From: an uncultured Ruegeria sp.
Lineage (GTDB): Bacteria; Pseudomonadota; Alphaproteobacteria; Rhodobacterales; Rhodobacteraceae
Reading direction: 5' to 3'
Length of the DNA stretch: 64,000 nucleotides
Assembly (NCBI RefSeq): GCF_947500045.1
Contig: NZ_CANMQQ010000002.1
Span: 124,001 to 188,000, forward strand
Under the pieces are notes generated by a model, which searched no databases, was not told the origin of the DNA, and saw nothing but the letters and a program-made list of their open reading frames with translations. The first letter of the stretch is position 1, and every line of letters starts with the position of its first letter. Both the position numbers and the translations under genes were made by a program. This document shows positions 17,566 through 26,317 of this stretch, piece after piece.

Positions 17566-18729
17566 ATGCCAGTTAAGAACCGCTTTGCCGAATTGCAGGA
17601 TGAAATCACCGCGTGGCGACGTGATATTCACGAAAATCCCGAAATTTTGTTTGAAACCCATCGCACCAGTGCGTTGGTCGCTGAAAAGCTGAAGGAATTC
17701 GGCTGTGATGAGGTTGTAACCGGGATCGGTCGCACTGGAGTTGTTGGCGTGATCAAGGGTAAATCCGACTCGCAAGGTAAGGTCATTGGCCTGCGGGCGG
17801 ACATGGACGCGCTGCCGATTCACGAGGCGACTGGTCTGGACTATGCCTCGAAAACTGACGGCGCCATGCATGCATGCGGTCATGACGGACATACGGCGAT
17901 GCTGTTGGGGGCCGCAAAATACCTGTCGGAGACGCGCAATTTTGACGGTACGGTCGTGGTGATCTTCCAACCCGCCGAAGAAGGTGGCGGCGGTGGTCGC
18001 GAGATGTGCGAAGACGGCATGATGGAACGCTGGAATATCCAGGAAGTTTACGGCATGCACAACTGGCCGGGTCGCCCGGTGGGCAGTTTTGCCATCCGTC
18101 CGGGTTCATTCTTTGCGGCGACTGATCAGTTTGACATCACGTTCGAAGGCCGCGGCGGACATGCGGCGAAGCCGCAGGAGACGGTGGATACGACCGTTAT
18201 GACCGCTCAGGCCATTCTGGCGCTGCAGACGATCGCATCGCGCAATGCCGACCCGATTGATCAGGTTGTGGTGTCGGTGACGTCGTTTGAGACCTCATCA
18301 AAAGCATTCAACGTGATTCCGCAGACAGTGCAGATCAAAGGCACCGTGCGCACCATGAGCAAGGAGATGCGAGAGCTGGCCGAGAAGCGGATCAACGAGA
18401 TTTGCGCGGGCATTGCGGCGACCTTTGGCGGAACGGCGGATGTGACCTATATCCGTGGCTATCCGGTGATGGTGAACAGCGATGCGCAGACGGATTTTGC
18501 GGCCGAAGTAGCGAAGTCGATCTCGGGCAATTGTGATGAGGCACCTTTGGTCATGGGCGGTGAGGATTTCGCTTTCATGCTCGAAGAGCGTCCGGGGGCT
18601 TATATTCTTGTGGGCAATGGCGATACGGCGATGGTGCATCACCCGGAATACAACTTTAATGATGAAGCCATTCCGGCAGGGTGTAGCTGGTGGGCAGAAA
18701 TTGTTGAACAGCGTATGCCTGCAGCTTGA
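17566..18729 (+). CDS. M20 family amidohydrolase, tandem copy 3
   Basis: Third tandem amidohydrolase, 387 residues, start MPVKNRFAELQDEITAWRRD behind AGGAGAGAAGAG. Cys and His of ACGHDGHT, Glu of PAEEGG and the terminal HHPEYNFND are retained. Differences from copy 2 cluster in the substrate-facing stretches, e.g. MHNWPGRPVGSFAIRPGSFF against MHNVPGVPTGQFAIRSGPFL, which suggests specialisation. It is the last gene of the plus-strand operon; a hairpin-tail repeat element follows its stop and probably ends the transcript. Confidence 0.9.
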   Translation: MPVKNRFAELQDEITAWRRDIHENPEILFETHRTSALVAEKLKEFGCDEVVTGIGRTGVVGVIKGKSDSQGKVIGLRADMDALPIHEATGLDYASKTDGAMHACGHDGHTAMLLGAAKYLSETRNFDGTVVVIFQPAEEGGGGGREMCEDGMMERWNIQEVYGMHNWPGRPVGSFAIRPGSFFAATDQFDITFEGRGGHAAKPQETVDTTVMTAQAILALQTIASRNADPIDQVVVSVTSFETSSKAFNVIPQTVQIKGTVRTMSKEMRELAEKRINEICAGIAATFGGTADVTYIRGYPVMVNSDAQTDFAAEVAKSISGNCDEAPLVMGGEDFAFMLEERPGAYILVGNGDTAMVHHPEYNFNDEAIPAGCSWWAEIVEQRMPAA

Positions 18730-18740
18730 TCGGTTAAGGG

Positions 18741-18789
18741 CGAGGGGCCAGCCCCTCGCGCTCCCCGAGGTATTTTTAGCCAGATGAAG
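18741..18789 (+). repeat. Dispersed intergenic element, copy 2 (hairpin plus conserved tail)
   Basis: CGAGGGGC (18741-18748) and GCCCCTCG (18751-18758) form a tight hairpin followed by CGCTCCCCGAGGTATTTTT and AGCCAGATGAAG (18778-18789). Tail and layout match the element at 5068-5115. The tail runs into the 3' end of waaA on the other strand, so the last codons and stop of waaA lie within the element. Its T-run after the hairpin-tail is compatible with transcription termination of the amidohydrolase operon. Confidence 0.65.
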
Positions 18790-20098
18790 AGGGTTCCTGT
18801 GCACTCAGGTTGAGCTGAGTGCATAGCGTTTCAATGACCGCAGTCAGGGCATTGGCCTGTGTGTTGACGCAGGCTTTGGCCGCTGTTCGTGCGGCTTCCA
18901 GTTTGGTCTCATCCGATAACCACAGAGCAACGGCGTCTGATAGATCCTGTGCAGAGTTGGTCAGAACTGCGCCTCCGGTTTCGATCAGTGGTGCGAAGGT
19001 TTCCGCGAAGTTAAAGTAACCGGGGCCGGTTATCACAGCCGCCCCTGCCTGAGCGGGCTCAAAGGGGTTATGGCCTCCGATTTTCTTCAGCGATCCCCCT
19101 AGGAAAACGATTGGGCAAAGTGCGTACCATGTTCCGGTTTCACCCAATGTATCGGCAACATAGACCTGTGTGTCCGAGGTGATCGGCTGACCAGCACTGC
19201 GCTGAGCGCAGGTCAGGCCTGCGTCGTTGACAGTTTTCATGACGTCACTCCGGCGTTCGGGGTGGCGTGGGATCAACAGTAGCAGAAGGTCGGGCCAGCG
19301 CTGCAAGAGGTCCTTGTGGGCTGCCAGAACGGTTTCTTCTTCGCCTGCATGGGTTGAACTGGCGATCCAAACCGGACGGTCGGCTATCTGCGCCTGTGTG
19401 CTGGACAAAGTCTTATGATCCACCGGCAGCGGATCGGACATGGCTTTGAGATTGGTGCCGGGTTGAACGCGATCAGCATCTGCACCCATTGCGATCAGGT
19501 TGGCGGCGGTCTTGTCGTTTTGGGTGAGAAACAGTTGGAAGTGGTCCAGTATGAAACGAGCGGTTTTGGGGCGCTTTTTCCAACCCGCTACGGACTTGTC
19601 GGACAGGCGCGCATTGAGCAGTGCCAACGGTGTTTCATCTTTGGCCGCTTCAACGATCAGGCGTGGCCAGATTTCGCTTTCGACGAAGATCCCGGCATCG
19701 GGGTGCCAGTGGTCCAGAAATCGACGCACCGGAGCAGCGCTGTCCAGCGGTGGATATTGATGACGAGCGCGTGCAGGCAAGCGTTTGGCGATCACTTCCG
19801 CTGAGGTTGGGGTTCCTGAGGTGATCAGAAACTCGGTATCCGGCAAGTGTTGCCCTAAACGGTTGATCAGGCTCAGGACTGAGAGGCTTTCGCCAACGCT
19901 GGCTGCGTGAAACCAGATCAGTTGCCCTTTGGGGCGCGGTAAACTGGGATGGCCTAGCCGTTCCAGCTGACGATTTTGGGGGACGCCTGCGGCTTGCAGC
20001 TTACCGCGCACCTTATGCCATACCAATGGTCCGGCAATTGTTGTGAGACCGCAGTACAGTTTGTACAGCAGCGTCGGCTGTGCGCTTGTGGTGGGCAT
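18776..20098 (-). CDS. waaA: 3-deoxy-D-manno-octulosonic acid transferase
   Basis: Inner-membrane Kdo transferase that adds Kdo from CMP-Kdo to lipid A precursor, 440 residues. The N-terminal hydrophobic anchor is followed by LIWFHAASVGESLSVLSLI (catalytic Glu in the SVGE motif), LITSGTPTSAEVI, VESEIWPRLI and LLNARLSDKSVAGWKK, all typical of WaaA. The C-terminal domain has PVWIASSTHAGEEETVL, PRHPERR and FLGGSLKKIGGHNPFEPA, the nucleotide-sugar region. It follows moaA with one base between stop and start, so both are on one transcript. Its extreme C-terminal codons overlap the dispersed repeat element. Confidence 0.95.
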   Translation of the reverse strand: MPTTSAQPTLLYKLYCGLTTIAGPLVWHKVRGKLQAAGVPQNRQLERLGHPSLPRPKGQLIWFHAASVGESLSVLSLINRLGQHLPDTEFLITSGTPTSAEVIAKRLPARARHQYPPLDSAAPVRRFLDHWHPDAGIFVESEIWPRLIVEAAKDETPLALLNARLSDKSVAGWKKRPKTARFILDHFQLFLTQNDKTAANLIAMGADADRVQPGTNLKAMSDPLPVDHKTLSSTQAQIADRPVWIASSTHAGEEETVLAAHKDLLQRWPDLLLLLIPRHPERRSDVMKTVNDAGLTCAQRSAGQPITSDTQVYVADTLGETGTWYALCPIVFLGGSLKKIGGHNPFEPAQAGAAVITGPGYFNFAETFAPLIETGGAVLTNSAQDLSDAVALWLSDETKLEAARTAAKACVNTQANALTAVIETLCTQLNLSAQEPSSSG

Positions 20099-20099
20099 T

Positions 20100-21107
20100 T
20101 CAGCCGCCTGTATGGCTCATGTGGCGGCTCATTTGACCGTCGATGGCCTGCCGGGAATAGTCGAAATCATGCCCCTTGGGCTTGAGGTTGATCGCGGCGC
20201 GTATTGCTTGTTCAAGGGGACGCTCCGTATCTGGATGGTCACGCAAGGGTCCGCGCAGACCGGCCATGTCTTCCTGTCCGAGACACATATAAAGCTCGCC
20301 GGTGCAGGTCAGGCGTACGCGGTTGCAGCTTTCGCAGAAATTATGCGACAGGGGCGTGATGAAGCCGATCTTCTGACCTGTTTCTTCAAGTCGGACATAG
20401 CGTGCCGGGCCACCGGTACGCTCAGCCAGATCGCTAACCGTATAGTGGTTTTCGTATTCCGCACGCACGTCCTTGAGCGACCAATATTGATCAAGCCGGT
20501 CCTCGTTGCCGATATCGCCCATCGGCATGACCTCGATCCAGGTCAGGTCCATATCGCGCTGGGCACACCATTGGGTGATTTTGGGAAGCTCGGGCTCGTT
20601 GAAGCCTTTCAGCGCTACGGCGTTGATCTTGATCCGCAGTCCTGCCTTTTGCGCTGCATCGATGCCGTTCAACACCTGTTTCAGGCGGCCCCAGCGGGTG
20701 ACTTTCGCGAACTTGTCATCGTCCAGAGTATCCAGGGATACATTCACACGCCGCACGCCCGCCGCATAAAGATCATCCGCAAAGCGATGCAGTTGTGATC
20801 CGTTGGTGGTCAGCGTCAGCTCTTTCAGGGCACCGCTGTCCAGATGCCGGGTCATACTGTTGAAGAACGACATGATGTTCCGGCGCACCAAAGGCTCACC
20901 CCCAGTGATGCGCAGCTTTTCGACGCCCATGTTCACGAAGGTCGTGCACATGCGGTCCAGCTCTTCCAGGGTCAGAAGGTCCTTTTTGGGCAGAAACTTC
21001 ATATCCTCGGACATGCAATAAACGCAGCGAAAATCGCAGCGGTCCGTAACGGAGACGCGGAGATAGGTGATGGCGCGGGCAAATGGATCAATAAGCGGAG
21101 CTGTCAT
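20100..21107 (-). CDS. moaA: GTP 3',8-cyclase, molybdenum cofactor biosynthesis protein A
   Basis: Radical-SAM enzyme that makes 3',8-cyclo-GTP, the first step of molybdopterin synthesis. It has 335 residues, the usual MoaA length, with the radical-SAM cluster motif CDFRCVYC near residues 23-30 and the second, GTP-binding cluster in [11 protein letters not shown] near the C-terminus. The frame stays open far upstream, but the family N-terminus begins at [20 protein letters not shown], so ATG 21107 is used. The usual partner moaC is not here; the gene is coupled to waaA. It is divergent from a lipoprotein gene 91 bases away. Confidence 0.96.
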   Translation of the reverse strand: MTAPLIDPFARAITYLRVSVTDRCDFRCVYCMSEDMKFLPKKDLLTLEELDRMCTTFVNMGVEKLRITGGEPLVRRNIMSFFNSMTRHLDSGALKELTLTTNGSQLHRFADDLYAAGVRRVNVSLDTLDDDKFAKVTRWGRLKQVLNGIDAAQKAGLRIKINAVALKGFNEPELPKITQWCAQRDMDLTWIEVMPMGDIGNEDRLDQYWSLKDVRAEYENHYTVSDLAERTGGPARYVRLEETGQKIGFITPLSHNFCESCNRVRLTCTGELYMCLGQEDMAGLRGPLRDHPDTERPLEQAIRAAINLKPKGHDFDYSRQAIDGQMSRHMSHTGG

Positions 21108-21198
21108 GGCCCATAGGTAAAGCGGAGGCGGGTTCGCGGCAAGGGCTACTTGCGTTTTGGACTGGAACAGATGGGCGCAGGGCACTAGGCTTTCTGAT

Positions 21199-21615
21199 AT
21201 GAAATATGCGTTGATTTTGGCCTGTGCCCTTGTCGCTGGTTGTGATGCCGTCCGGTCTACGACGGATCGGGTTTTTGGAAATTCGTCCAGTGAGTCCACG
21301 GCTGAACCCGTTGCCACCGATGTCCCGGAGGAAGCCCCTGAACTGGTGGCCACCGCGAGCGGATGGGCTGGTGCGAAAACAACAGTTGCCGGGTTGGGGG
21401 ACCCCAACACACCGGGGCGCTGGCTGCAAACACCTTTGGTTGAAACCGAGATCAATGGCCGTGTCGTGGTGCCGCGCACCGGTGCGCAGGTCTATGTTGC
21501 ACTTGTTCCCGCACCGGGTCCCGATGGTGGTGGCAGCCGCTTGTCGCTTGAGGCCATGCGCGCCCTGTTGGTGCCATTCGATGAGCTGGTGGAATTGGAA
21601 GTTTATTCCGATTGA
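21199..21615 (+). CDS. Small putative lipoprotein, unknown function
   Basis: Predicted lipoprotein of 138 residues. The N-terminus [18 protein letters not shown] is a lipoprotein signal with lipobox LVAGC, so Cys15 would be lipidated; ATG 21199 is chosen for that reason. An acidic, Ser/Thr-rich linker (about 25-55) precedes a compact C-terminal region with [49 protein letters not shown] and [10 protein letters not shown] do not recognise an assigned function; similar small proteins are widespread in Rhodobacteraceae to my knowledge, and the compact C-terminal part resembles a SPOR-neighbouring or D-galactarate-like fragment too weakly to name. Its 3' end overlaps the convergent AlkD-like gene by 13 bases. 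Confidence 0.75.
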   Translation: MKYALILACALVAGCDAVRSTTDRVFGNSSSESTAEPVATDVPEEAPELVATASGWAGAKTTVAGLGDPNTPGRWLQTPLVETEINGRVVVPRTGAQVYVALVPAPGPDGGGSRLSLEAMRALLVPFDELVELEVYSD

Positions 21616-22286
21616 GCGGGCAGGTATTTTCCGGCCTCTCTGCGGGCGAAGGGTTTCATCTCCGCACCGTATTGATCCAGAAATGCAACCACACGTTCTG
21701 GGTCATGCTTTGACAACTCGCGCAGCCACCACGCGATGGCTTTCTGGATGAACCATTCCTGGTCAGGGACATAGCCTGCAGCCCAGCCGAGAATACGGTC
21801 GCGGCATTCCAGCTCTTTAGGTTTTGGATGGTTCTGTTTGGTCCACGGCAAAGTGACAACCAGAGTGGCGCGTTTGGTCCACATATGGTCCGATGTGGTC
21901 CAGCGTTCGACCTGATCCAGGCGCGTTGGATCGGCGAACAGGCGCTTTTGCATCGATGTGCAGGCATGATCGGCCACCGCCCAGGCGTCGAAATCTGGCA
22001 CCCAGCTTTGCAACAGGTCCCACACCGCGTCATCCGGGCGGATACGTGCTTGCGTGAGCAGTTTTGCAGCGGCGACCCGTGCCTCGTGAATGTTGGTCTG
22101 CCACAGCCCATCTGCAACGGCTATGCGTTCAGCGATCTCAAGTAGTTGCCGCCAGGTCTTTGTCAGATCGTTCAGAACCGGGTTCGGGACGCCCAGATAG
22201 AGGCGGTCTATCTTGTGATAGGCCGCTGCCTGCTTGGCACGTTCGGGATCGGCATGCGCTTTGATCTGATCAAGGTAGGCCAGCAT
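21603..22286 (-). CDS. DNA alkylation repair protein (AlkD-like HEAT-repeat fold)
   Basis: Predicted DNA glycosylase of 227 residues in the AlkC/AlkD superfamily, built almost entirely of paired helices. Supporting segments are GVPNPVLNDLTKTWRQLL at the N-terminus, WVPDFDAWAVADHACTSM, the VERWTTSDHMWTKRATLVV helix with the conserved W and R of the family, and the WFIQKAIAWWLRELSKHD helix with conserved Gln-Lys-Ala. Members flip alkylated bases without a base-intercalating pocket. The gene sits seven bases upstream of nothing else on its strand except that glmS ends at 22293 just before it, so it may be read through from the glmU-glmS transcript. Confidence 0.88.
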   Translation of the reverse strand: MLAYLDQIKAHADPERAKQAAAYHKIDRLYLGVPNPVLNDLTKTWRQLLEIAERIAVADGLWQTNIHEARVAAAKLLTQARIRPDDAVWDLLQSWVPDFDAWAVADHACTSMQKRLFADPTRLDQVERWTTSDHMWTKRATLVVTLPWTKQNHPKPKELECRDRILGWAAGYVPDQEWFIQKAIAWWLRELSKHDPERVVAFLDQYGAEMKPFARREAGKYLPAQSE

Positions 22287-22292
22287 GTGCGG

Positions 22293-24116
22293 TCACTCGA
22301 CCGTCACGGATTTCGCCAGATTGCGGGGCTGATCGACATCGGTGCCTTTAGCGACCGCCGTATGATAAGCCAGCAACTGTGCGGGTACCGAGTAAAGGAT
22401 CGGTGCAAGGTTTGTGTGGACATGTGGCATCCGGATCGTGCTCCAGACCCCATCCTCGGCGTCAGCGATGCCGTCGTCGTCTGAGACAAGAATGACCTTG
22501 CCTTTACGCGCCATCACTTCCTGCATGTTCGAAACCGTTTTGTCGAAGACAGCATCGCGCGGTGCCATAACGACAACCGGCATGTGCTTGTCGATCAGGG
22601 CGATTGGTCCGTGTTTCAGCTCACCCGAGGCGTATCCTTCGGCGTGGATATAGCTGATTTCCTTAAGCTTCAGCGCGCCTTCCATGGCCAGCGGATACAT
22701 GAGGCCACGCCCAAGGAACAACACATCGCGCGCCTCGGACAGGCGTTGGGCAGACTGGCGAATAGCGTCGTTCTGATCCAGCGCGGCGTTCAGCACTGTC
22801 GGCAAACCGCGCAGAGCTGCCGCGTGATCGGCAATCTCTTCATCCGTTAGAGTACCCCGGTCTGCAGCAGCCTTAAGCGCGAGCATCAACAACACGCTGA
22901 GCTGACAGGTGAACGCCTTGGTCGACGCCACGCCGATTTCCACGCCCGCGTGAATGGGCAGCGCAACATCGCTTTCACGCGCAATTGAGCTTTCAGGCAC
23001 ATTGACAACCGATACGATCTTGTCGGCTTTGCCTTCGCAGTAGCGCAGGGCCGCCAGTGTGTCAGCGGTTTCGCCCGATTGGCTGACAAACAAGGCCAGC
23101 GTGCGATCCGAGATCGGAGGTTCGCGATAGCGGAATTCGCTGGCGATATCGACCTCAACCGGCATTTTGGCAAGTTGTTCGAACCAGTATTTTGCGGTCA
23201 GGCAGGCATAGAAAGCGGTGCCGCAGGCGACCATGGTCAGGCGGTCCAGCTTGGTGAAATCCAGATCTTCCCCCGGCAATACCACCTGATCGGCACCAGT
23301 CGGAAGGTACGACCGGATCGCCTCGGCCACCACGACGGGCTGCTCGGCGATTTCCTTGGCCATATAGTGCTTATGGCCGCCTTTATCTGCGCGGGTTTGG
23401 TCCAGTTGGATTTGTCTCACTTCGCGGTTGGCGAGTTCCCCGGCTTCGGTTCGGATTTCCAGAGAGGTGCGCGTTAGAACGGCCCGGTCGCCTTCCTCAA
23501 GATAGGTGATGCGATCGGTCAGAGGGGCCAAAGCAATTGCGTCGGATCCGACATACATCTCACCTTCACCGTGACCAATCGCGAGGGGCGAGCCTTTGCG
23601 TGCTGCAACGATCAAGTCTTCTTGGCCATCGAACAAGAAGGCAAGCGCGAACGCACCCTTGAGCCGATCGATGGTTTTGAAGGCCGCGTCGACCGGTGCC
23701 AGACCGTCTTTCATGTATTGCTCTGTCAACAGAGCAACGGTTTCGGTATCGGTGTCCGTAACGAACCCGACGCCCAGTTCGCCCAGTTCGGCGCGCAGTT
23801 CGCGATAGTTCTCGACAATGCCATTATGTACAACTGCGACAGGTCCAGCTTTGTGCGGATGCGCATTGTTAACCGATGGCACACCATGCGTAGCCCAGCG
23901 GGTGTGACCGATGCCAGATTTCCCCGGCAAAGGCTCGTGCACCAAAAGGTCACTCAGGTTCACGAGCTTGCCCATGGCCCGGCGACGGTCCAATGCGCCG
24001 CCATTCACCGTAGCAATACCGGCGCTGTCATAGCCGCGATACTCCAACCGCTTCAGCGCTTCCACCAAAATGGGGGCCGCCTCGTGGCTGCCCAGAACAC
24101 CAACAATTCCACACAT
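22293..24116 (-). CDS. glmS: Glutamine--fructose-6-phosphate aminotransferase (isomerizing)
   Basis: Makes glucosamine-6-phosphate from fructose-6-phosphate and glutamine, the entry to peptidoglycan and lipopolysaccharide amino sugars. It has 607 residues. The N-terminus MCGIVGVLG supplies Cys2 as the glutaminase nucleophile after Met removal, followed by LEYRGYDSAG and GHTRWATHG. The C-terminal half has two SIS isomerase domains with SQSGETADTLAAL and the terminal LAKSVTVE, the conserved C-tail closing the active site. It lies three bases after glmU, so substrate and product steps are co-expressed. No glmS ribozyme is expected or seen. Confidence 0.97.
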   Translation of the reverse strand: MCGIVGVLGSHEAAPILVEALKRLEYRGYDSAGIATVNGGALDRRRAMGKLVNLSDLLVHEPLPGKSGIGHTRWATHGVPSVNNAHPHKAGPVAVVHNGIVENYRELRAELGELGVGFVTDTDTETVALLTEQYMKDGLAPVDAAFKTIDRLKGAFALAFLFDGQEDLIVAARKGSPLAIGHGEGEMYVGSDAIALAPLTDRITYLEEGDRAVLTRTSLEIRTEAGELANREVRQIQLDQTRADKGGHKHYMAKEIAEQPVVVAEAIRSYLPTGADQVVLPGEDLDFTKLDRLTMVACGTAFYACLTAKYWFEQLAKMPVEVDIASEFRYREPPISDRTLALFVSQSGETADTLAALRYCEGKADKIVSVVNVPESSIARESDVALPIHAGVEIGVASTKAFTCQLSVLLMLALKAAADRGTLTDEEIADHAAALRGLPTVLNAALDQNDAIRQSAQRLSEARDVLFLGRGLMYPLAMEGALKLKEISYIHAEGYASGELKHGPIALIDKHMPVVVMAPRDAVFDKTVSNMQEVMARKGKVILVSDDDGIADAEDGVWSTIRMPHVHTNLAPILYSVPAQLLAYHTAVAKGTDVDQPRNLAKSVTVE

Positions 24117-24119
24117 AAA

Positions 24120-25472
24120 TTAGGCTCCTTTGTCGCGGCGAGCCTTCTTCGCCTTCAACATCTCAAACAATTTTCGCGCATAGCCGGGCTTGTTTTCCTG
24201 CTTGGCCCGCGCAACGGCCAACGCATCCGGCTCAACATCTTTGGTCACCACTGTTCCGGTTGCCGTCATCGCGCCATCGCCCAGTGAGACCGGAGCAACC
24301 AGCATCGTGTTGGACCCGACGAACACATTCTCACCAATCGTGGTTTTGTGTTTCATCACGCCATCATAATTGCAGGTGATGGTGCCCGCCCCGATATTCG
24401 ACGCAGCCCCGACCGAAGCATCACCGATATAGCTGAGGTGGTTGACCTTCGCACCTTCGGCAATCTCGGCATTCTTGATCTCGACAAAGTTTCCGACACG
24501 GGTGTTTTCGGCCAGCTCAGTTCCCGGGCGCAGCCGCGCGTAGGGACCCACGGTGGCACCCCGGCTGACATGGCAACCCTCCAGATGCGAGAACGCCCGG
24601 ATCGTGGCGCCGCTTTCGACGGTCACACCGGGGCCGAAAACCACATTTGGTTCGATGACCGTATCACGGCCAATAACAGTATCTGCGGCCAGATAGACCG
24701 TCTCGGGGGCCATCAGTGTTACGCCCAGCTCCATCAGTTCGGTGCGCGCGCGCGTCTGAAAGATCGCATCCGCCACCGCCAAGTCGGTGCGCGAGTTCAC
24801 ACCCAGTGTCTGCGCCTCATCACAAGCTACAGCCGTCACGCGCAAGCCGCGGGTGCGGGCGATCTCAACGACATCGGTAAGGTAGTACTCACCCGAAGCA
24901 TTGTCATTCCCGACCGCATCGATCAGCGCGAACAGCGTTTGCGTATTACAGGCCAGAAGGCCTGAGTTACAGAAAGTTATGGCACGTTCTTCATCTGTGG
25001 CATCTTTAAACTCGACGATCCGTTCAAGCGTGTTGCCGTTCATCACTAGGCGGCCGTAGCGCGCGGGATCGGCGGCCTCGAACCCAAGGATAACCAGATC
25101 ATTCTCGGCCCGCGCTGCAATCATGCGCTTCAGCGTATCGGGCTGCAGAAATGGTGTATCACCGTACAGGACAACCGCATCACCTTCGAACCCAGCCAGC
25201 GCCTCGCGGGCATGCGCGACGGCATGCGCCGTGCCAAGCTGTTCCTGCTGAACCACGATCCTGGCGGTCTCATCTTCGGCTTGAGCGACCTTTGAGACAG
25301 CTTCGGCCCCATGGCCCGTGACAATCACGGTGCGTTCAGGGGACAGGATCGCACCTGCGCGCATGGCGTGCACCAGCATGGGGGCTTGTGCAATCGGATG
25401 CAGGACTTTGGGAATGTCTGAATTCATTCTTGTGCCTTTTCCGGCAGCAAGAATGACAAGGGCGGTGGTCAT
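24120..25472 (-). CDS. glmU: Bifunctional UDP-N-acetylglucosamine pyrophosphorylase / glucosamine-1-phosphate acetyltransferase
   Basis: Two-step enzyme making UDP-GlcNAc, 450 residues. The N-terminal uridylyltransferase domain opens MTTALVILAAGKGTRMNSD with the nucleotide loop and has QQEQLGTAHAV and VLYGDTPFL. The C-terminal left-handed beta-helix has many hexapeptide repeats (IGRDTVIEPN, VGNFVEIKNA, NHLSYIGDA, NIGAGTITCNYDG) forming the acetyl-CoA site. The open frame runs further upstream, but ATG 25472 gives the family N-terminus. It precedes glmS and is divergent from gph with about 134 bases between. Confidence 0.97.
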   Translation of the reverse strand: MTTALVILAAGKGTRMNSDIPKVLHPIAQAPMLVHAMRAGAILSPERTVIVTGHGAEAVSKVAQAEDETARIVVQQEQLGTAHAVAHAREALAGFEGDAVVLYGDTPFLQPDTLKRMIAARAENDLVILGFEAADPARYGRLVMNGNTLERIVEFKDATDEERAITFCNSGLLACNTQTLFALIDAVGNDNASGEYYLTDVVEIARTRGLRVTAVACDEAQTLGVNSRTDLAVADAIFQTRARTELMELGVTLMAPETVYLAADTVIGRDTVIEPNVVFGPGVTVESGATIRAFSHLEGCHVSRGATVGPYARLRPGTELAENTRVGNFVEIKNAEIAEGAKVNHLSYIGDASVGAASNIGAGTITCNYDGVMKHKTTIGENVFVGSNTMLVAPVSLGDGAMTATGTVVTKDVEPDALAVARAKQENKPGYARKLFEMLKAKKARRDKGA

Positions 25473-25606
25473 GAAATCGTTTTCTCTTTGTGTTTTGTTG
25501 CGCCCCGTTTTATCCGCTGAGGTCAAAGGCGCAAGCGGTTCGGCCATCAAACAAGATTGCCGTTTGCAACATGGGGCGGCGAAAAACCGCTGAGGCAGGA
25601 GGCAAC

Positions 25607-26278
25607 ATGCGTACGGTGATCTTTGATCTGGATGGAACTTTGGCGGATACATCCGGTGATTTGCTGGCTGCGGCCAACCATTGTTTTCGGCAGATGGGGC
25701 ATGGGGATGTGCTGGTGCACGAACACGATGCCGGGGTCGCATTGCGCGGTGGGCGGATGATGCTGACTCATGGTCTGAAACGCGTTGGGGCCTTTGCCGA
25801 AGATACAGTTTCGGACTACTACCCGGTCCTGCTTGAGGCCTATGCCGGGGCTATCGACACGCACACACGGTTCTATCCTGGCGCTATGGATGCAGTGGAG
25901 CGCCTTGCGCAAGCGGGCTATGGCGTCGGTATCTGCACCAACAAGCCCGAGGCACTAGCGGAGTTGCTGCTCACCCGTTTGGGGGTGCGCGACAAATTCG
26001 CCTCGCTGGTGGGCGCGGACACGCTGCCCGTGCGCAAACCCGACCCTGAGCCTTTGCGTGAGGCGGCGCGGCGCGCCGGGGGACATCCAGAGCACTGCAT
26101 TCTGATCGGCGATTCAGACACCGACAGGAATACAGCGCGAGCGGCGGGTGTGCCTTCGGTTCTGGTTACTTTCGGCCCATCGGGTGATGATATGGCAGCG
26201 CTGGAGCCTGAGGCTTTGCTGCATCATTTTAATGATTTACCGAAACTGGTTTCCGATTTGATCGGAGCGGCAGCGTGA
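25607..26278 (+). CDS. gph: Phosphoglycolate phosphatase (HAD superfamily)
   Basis: HAD hydrolase of 223 residues. Motif I is FDLDGTLADTSGDLL with the nucleophile Asp9, motif II is CTNKPEALAELLL, motif III is the KPDPEPLREAARRAG lysine and motif IV is IGDSDTDRNTARAAG. The small helical cap and length fit Gph, which removes 2-phosphoglycolate arising from DNA repair or oxygenase side reactions. ATG 25607 is chosen with AGGAGG six bases upstream. It is divergent from glmU, and the DegT aminotransferase follows after 39 bases, possibly on the same transcript. Confidence 0.88.
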   Translation: MRTVIFDLDGTLADTSGDLLAAANHCFRQMGHGDVLVHEHDAGVALRGGRMMLTHGLKRVGAFAEDTVSDYYPVLLEAYAGAIDTHTRFYPGAMDAVERLAQAGYGVGICTNKPEALAELLLTRLGVRDKFASLVGADTLPVRKPDPEPLREAARRAGGHPEHCILIGDSDTDRNTARAAGVPSVLVTFGPSGDDMAALEPEALLHHFNDLPKLVSDLIGAAA

Positions 26279-26317
26279 TCGCTTGACCCTTGAGCATTTC
26301 GGCCCCAGAAACGACGC

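Noticed and set aside
20100..21479. N-terminal extension of MoaA by about 124 residues
   Set aside because: The open frame continues upstream, but it crosses the divergent lipoprotein gene and the family N-terminus begins at ATG 21107.
22293..24116. glmS ribozyme or riboswitch in front of glmS
   Set aside because: glmU ends only three bases upstream, leaving no leader, and glmS ribozymes belong to Gram-positive bacteria.
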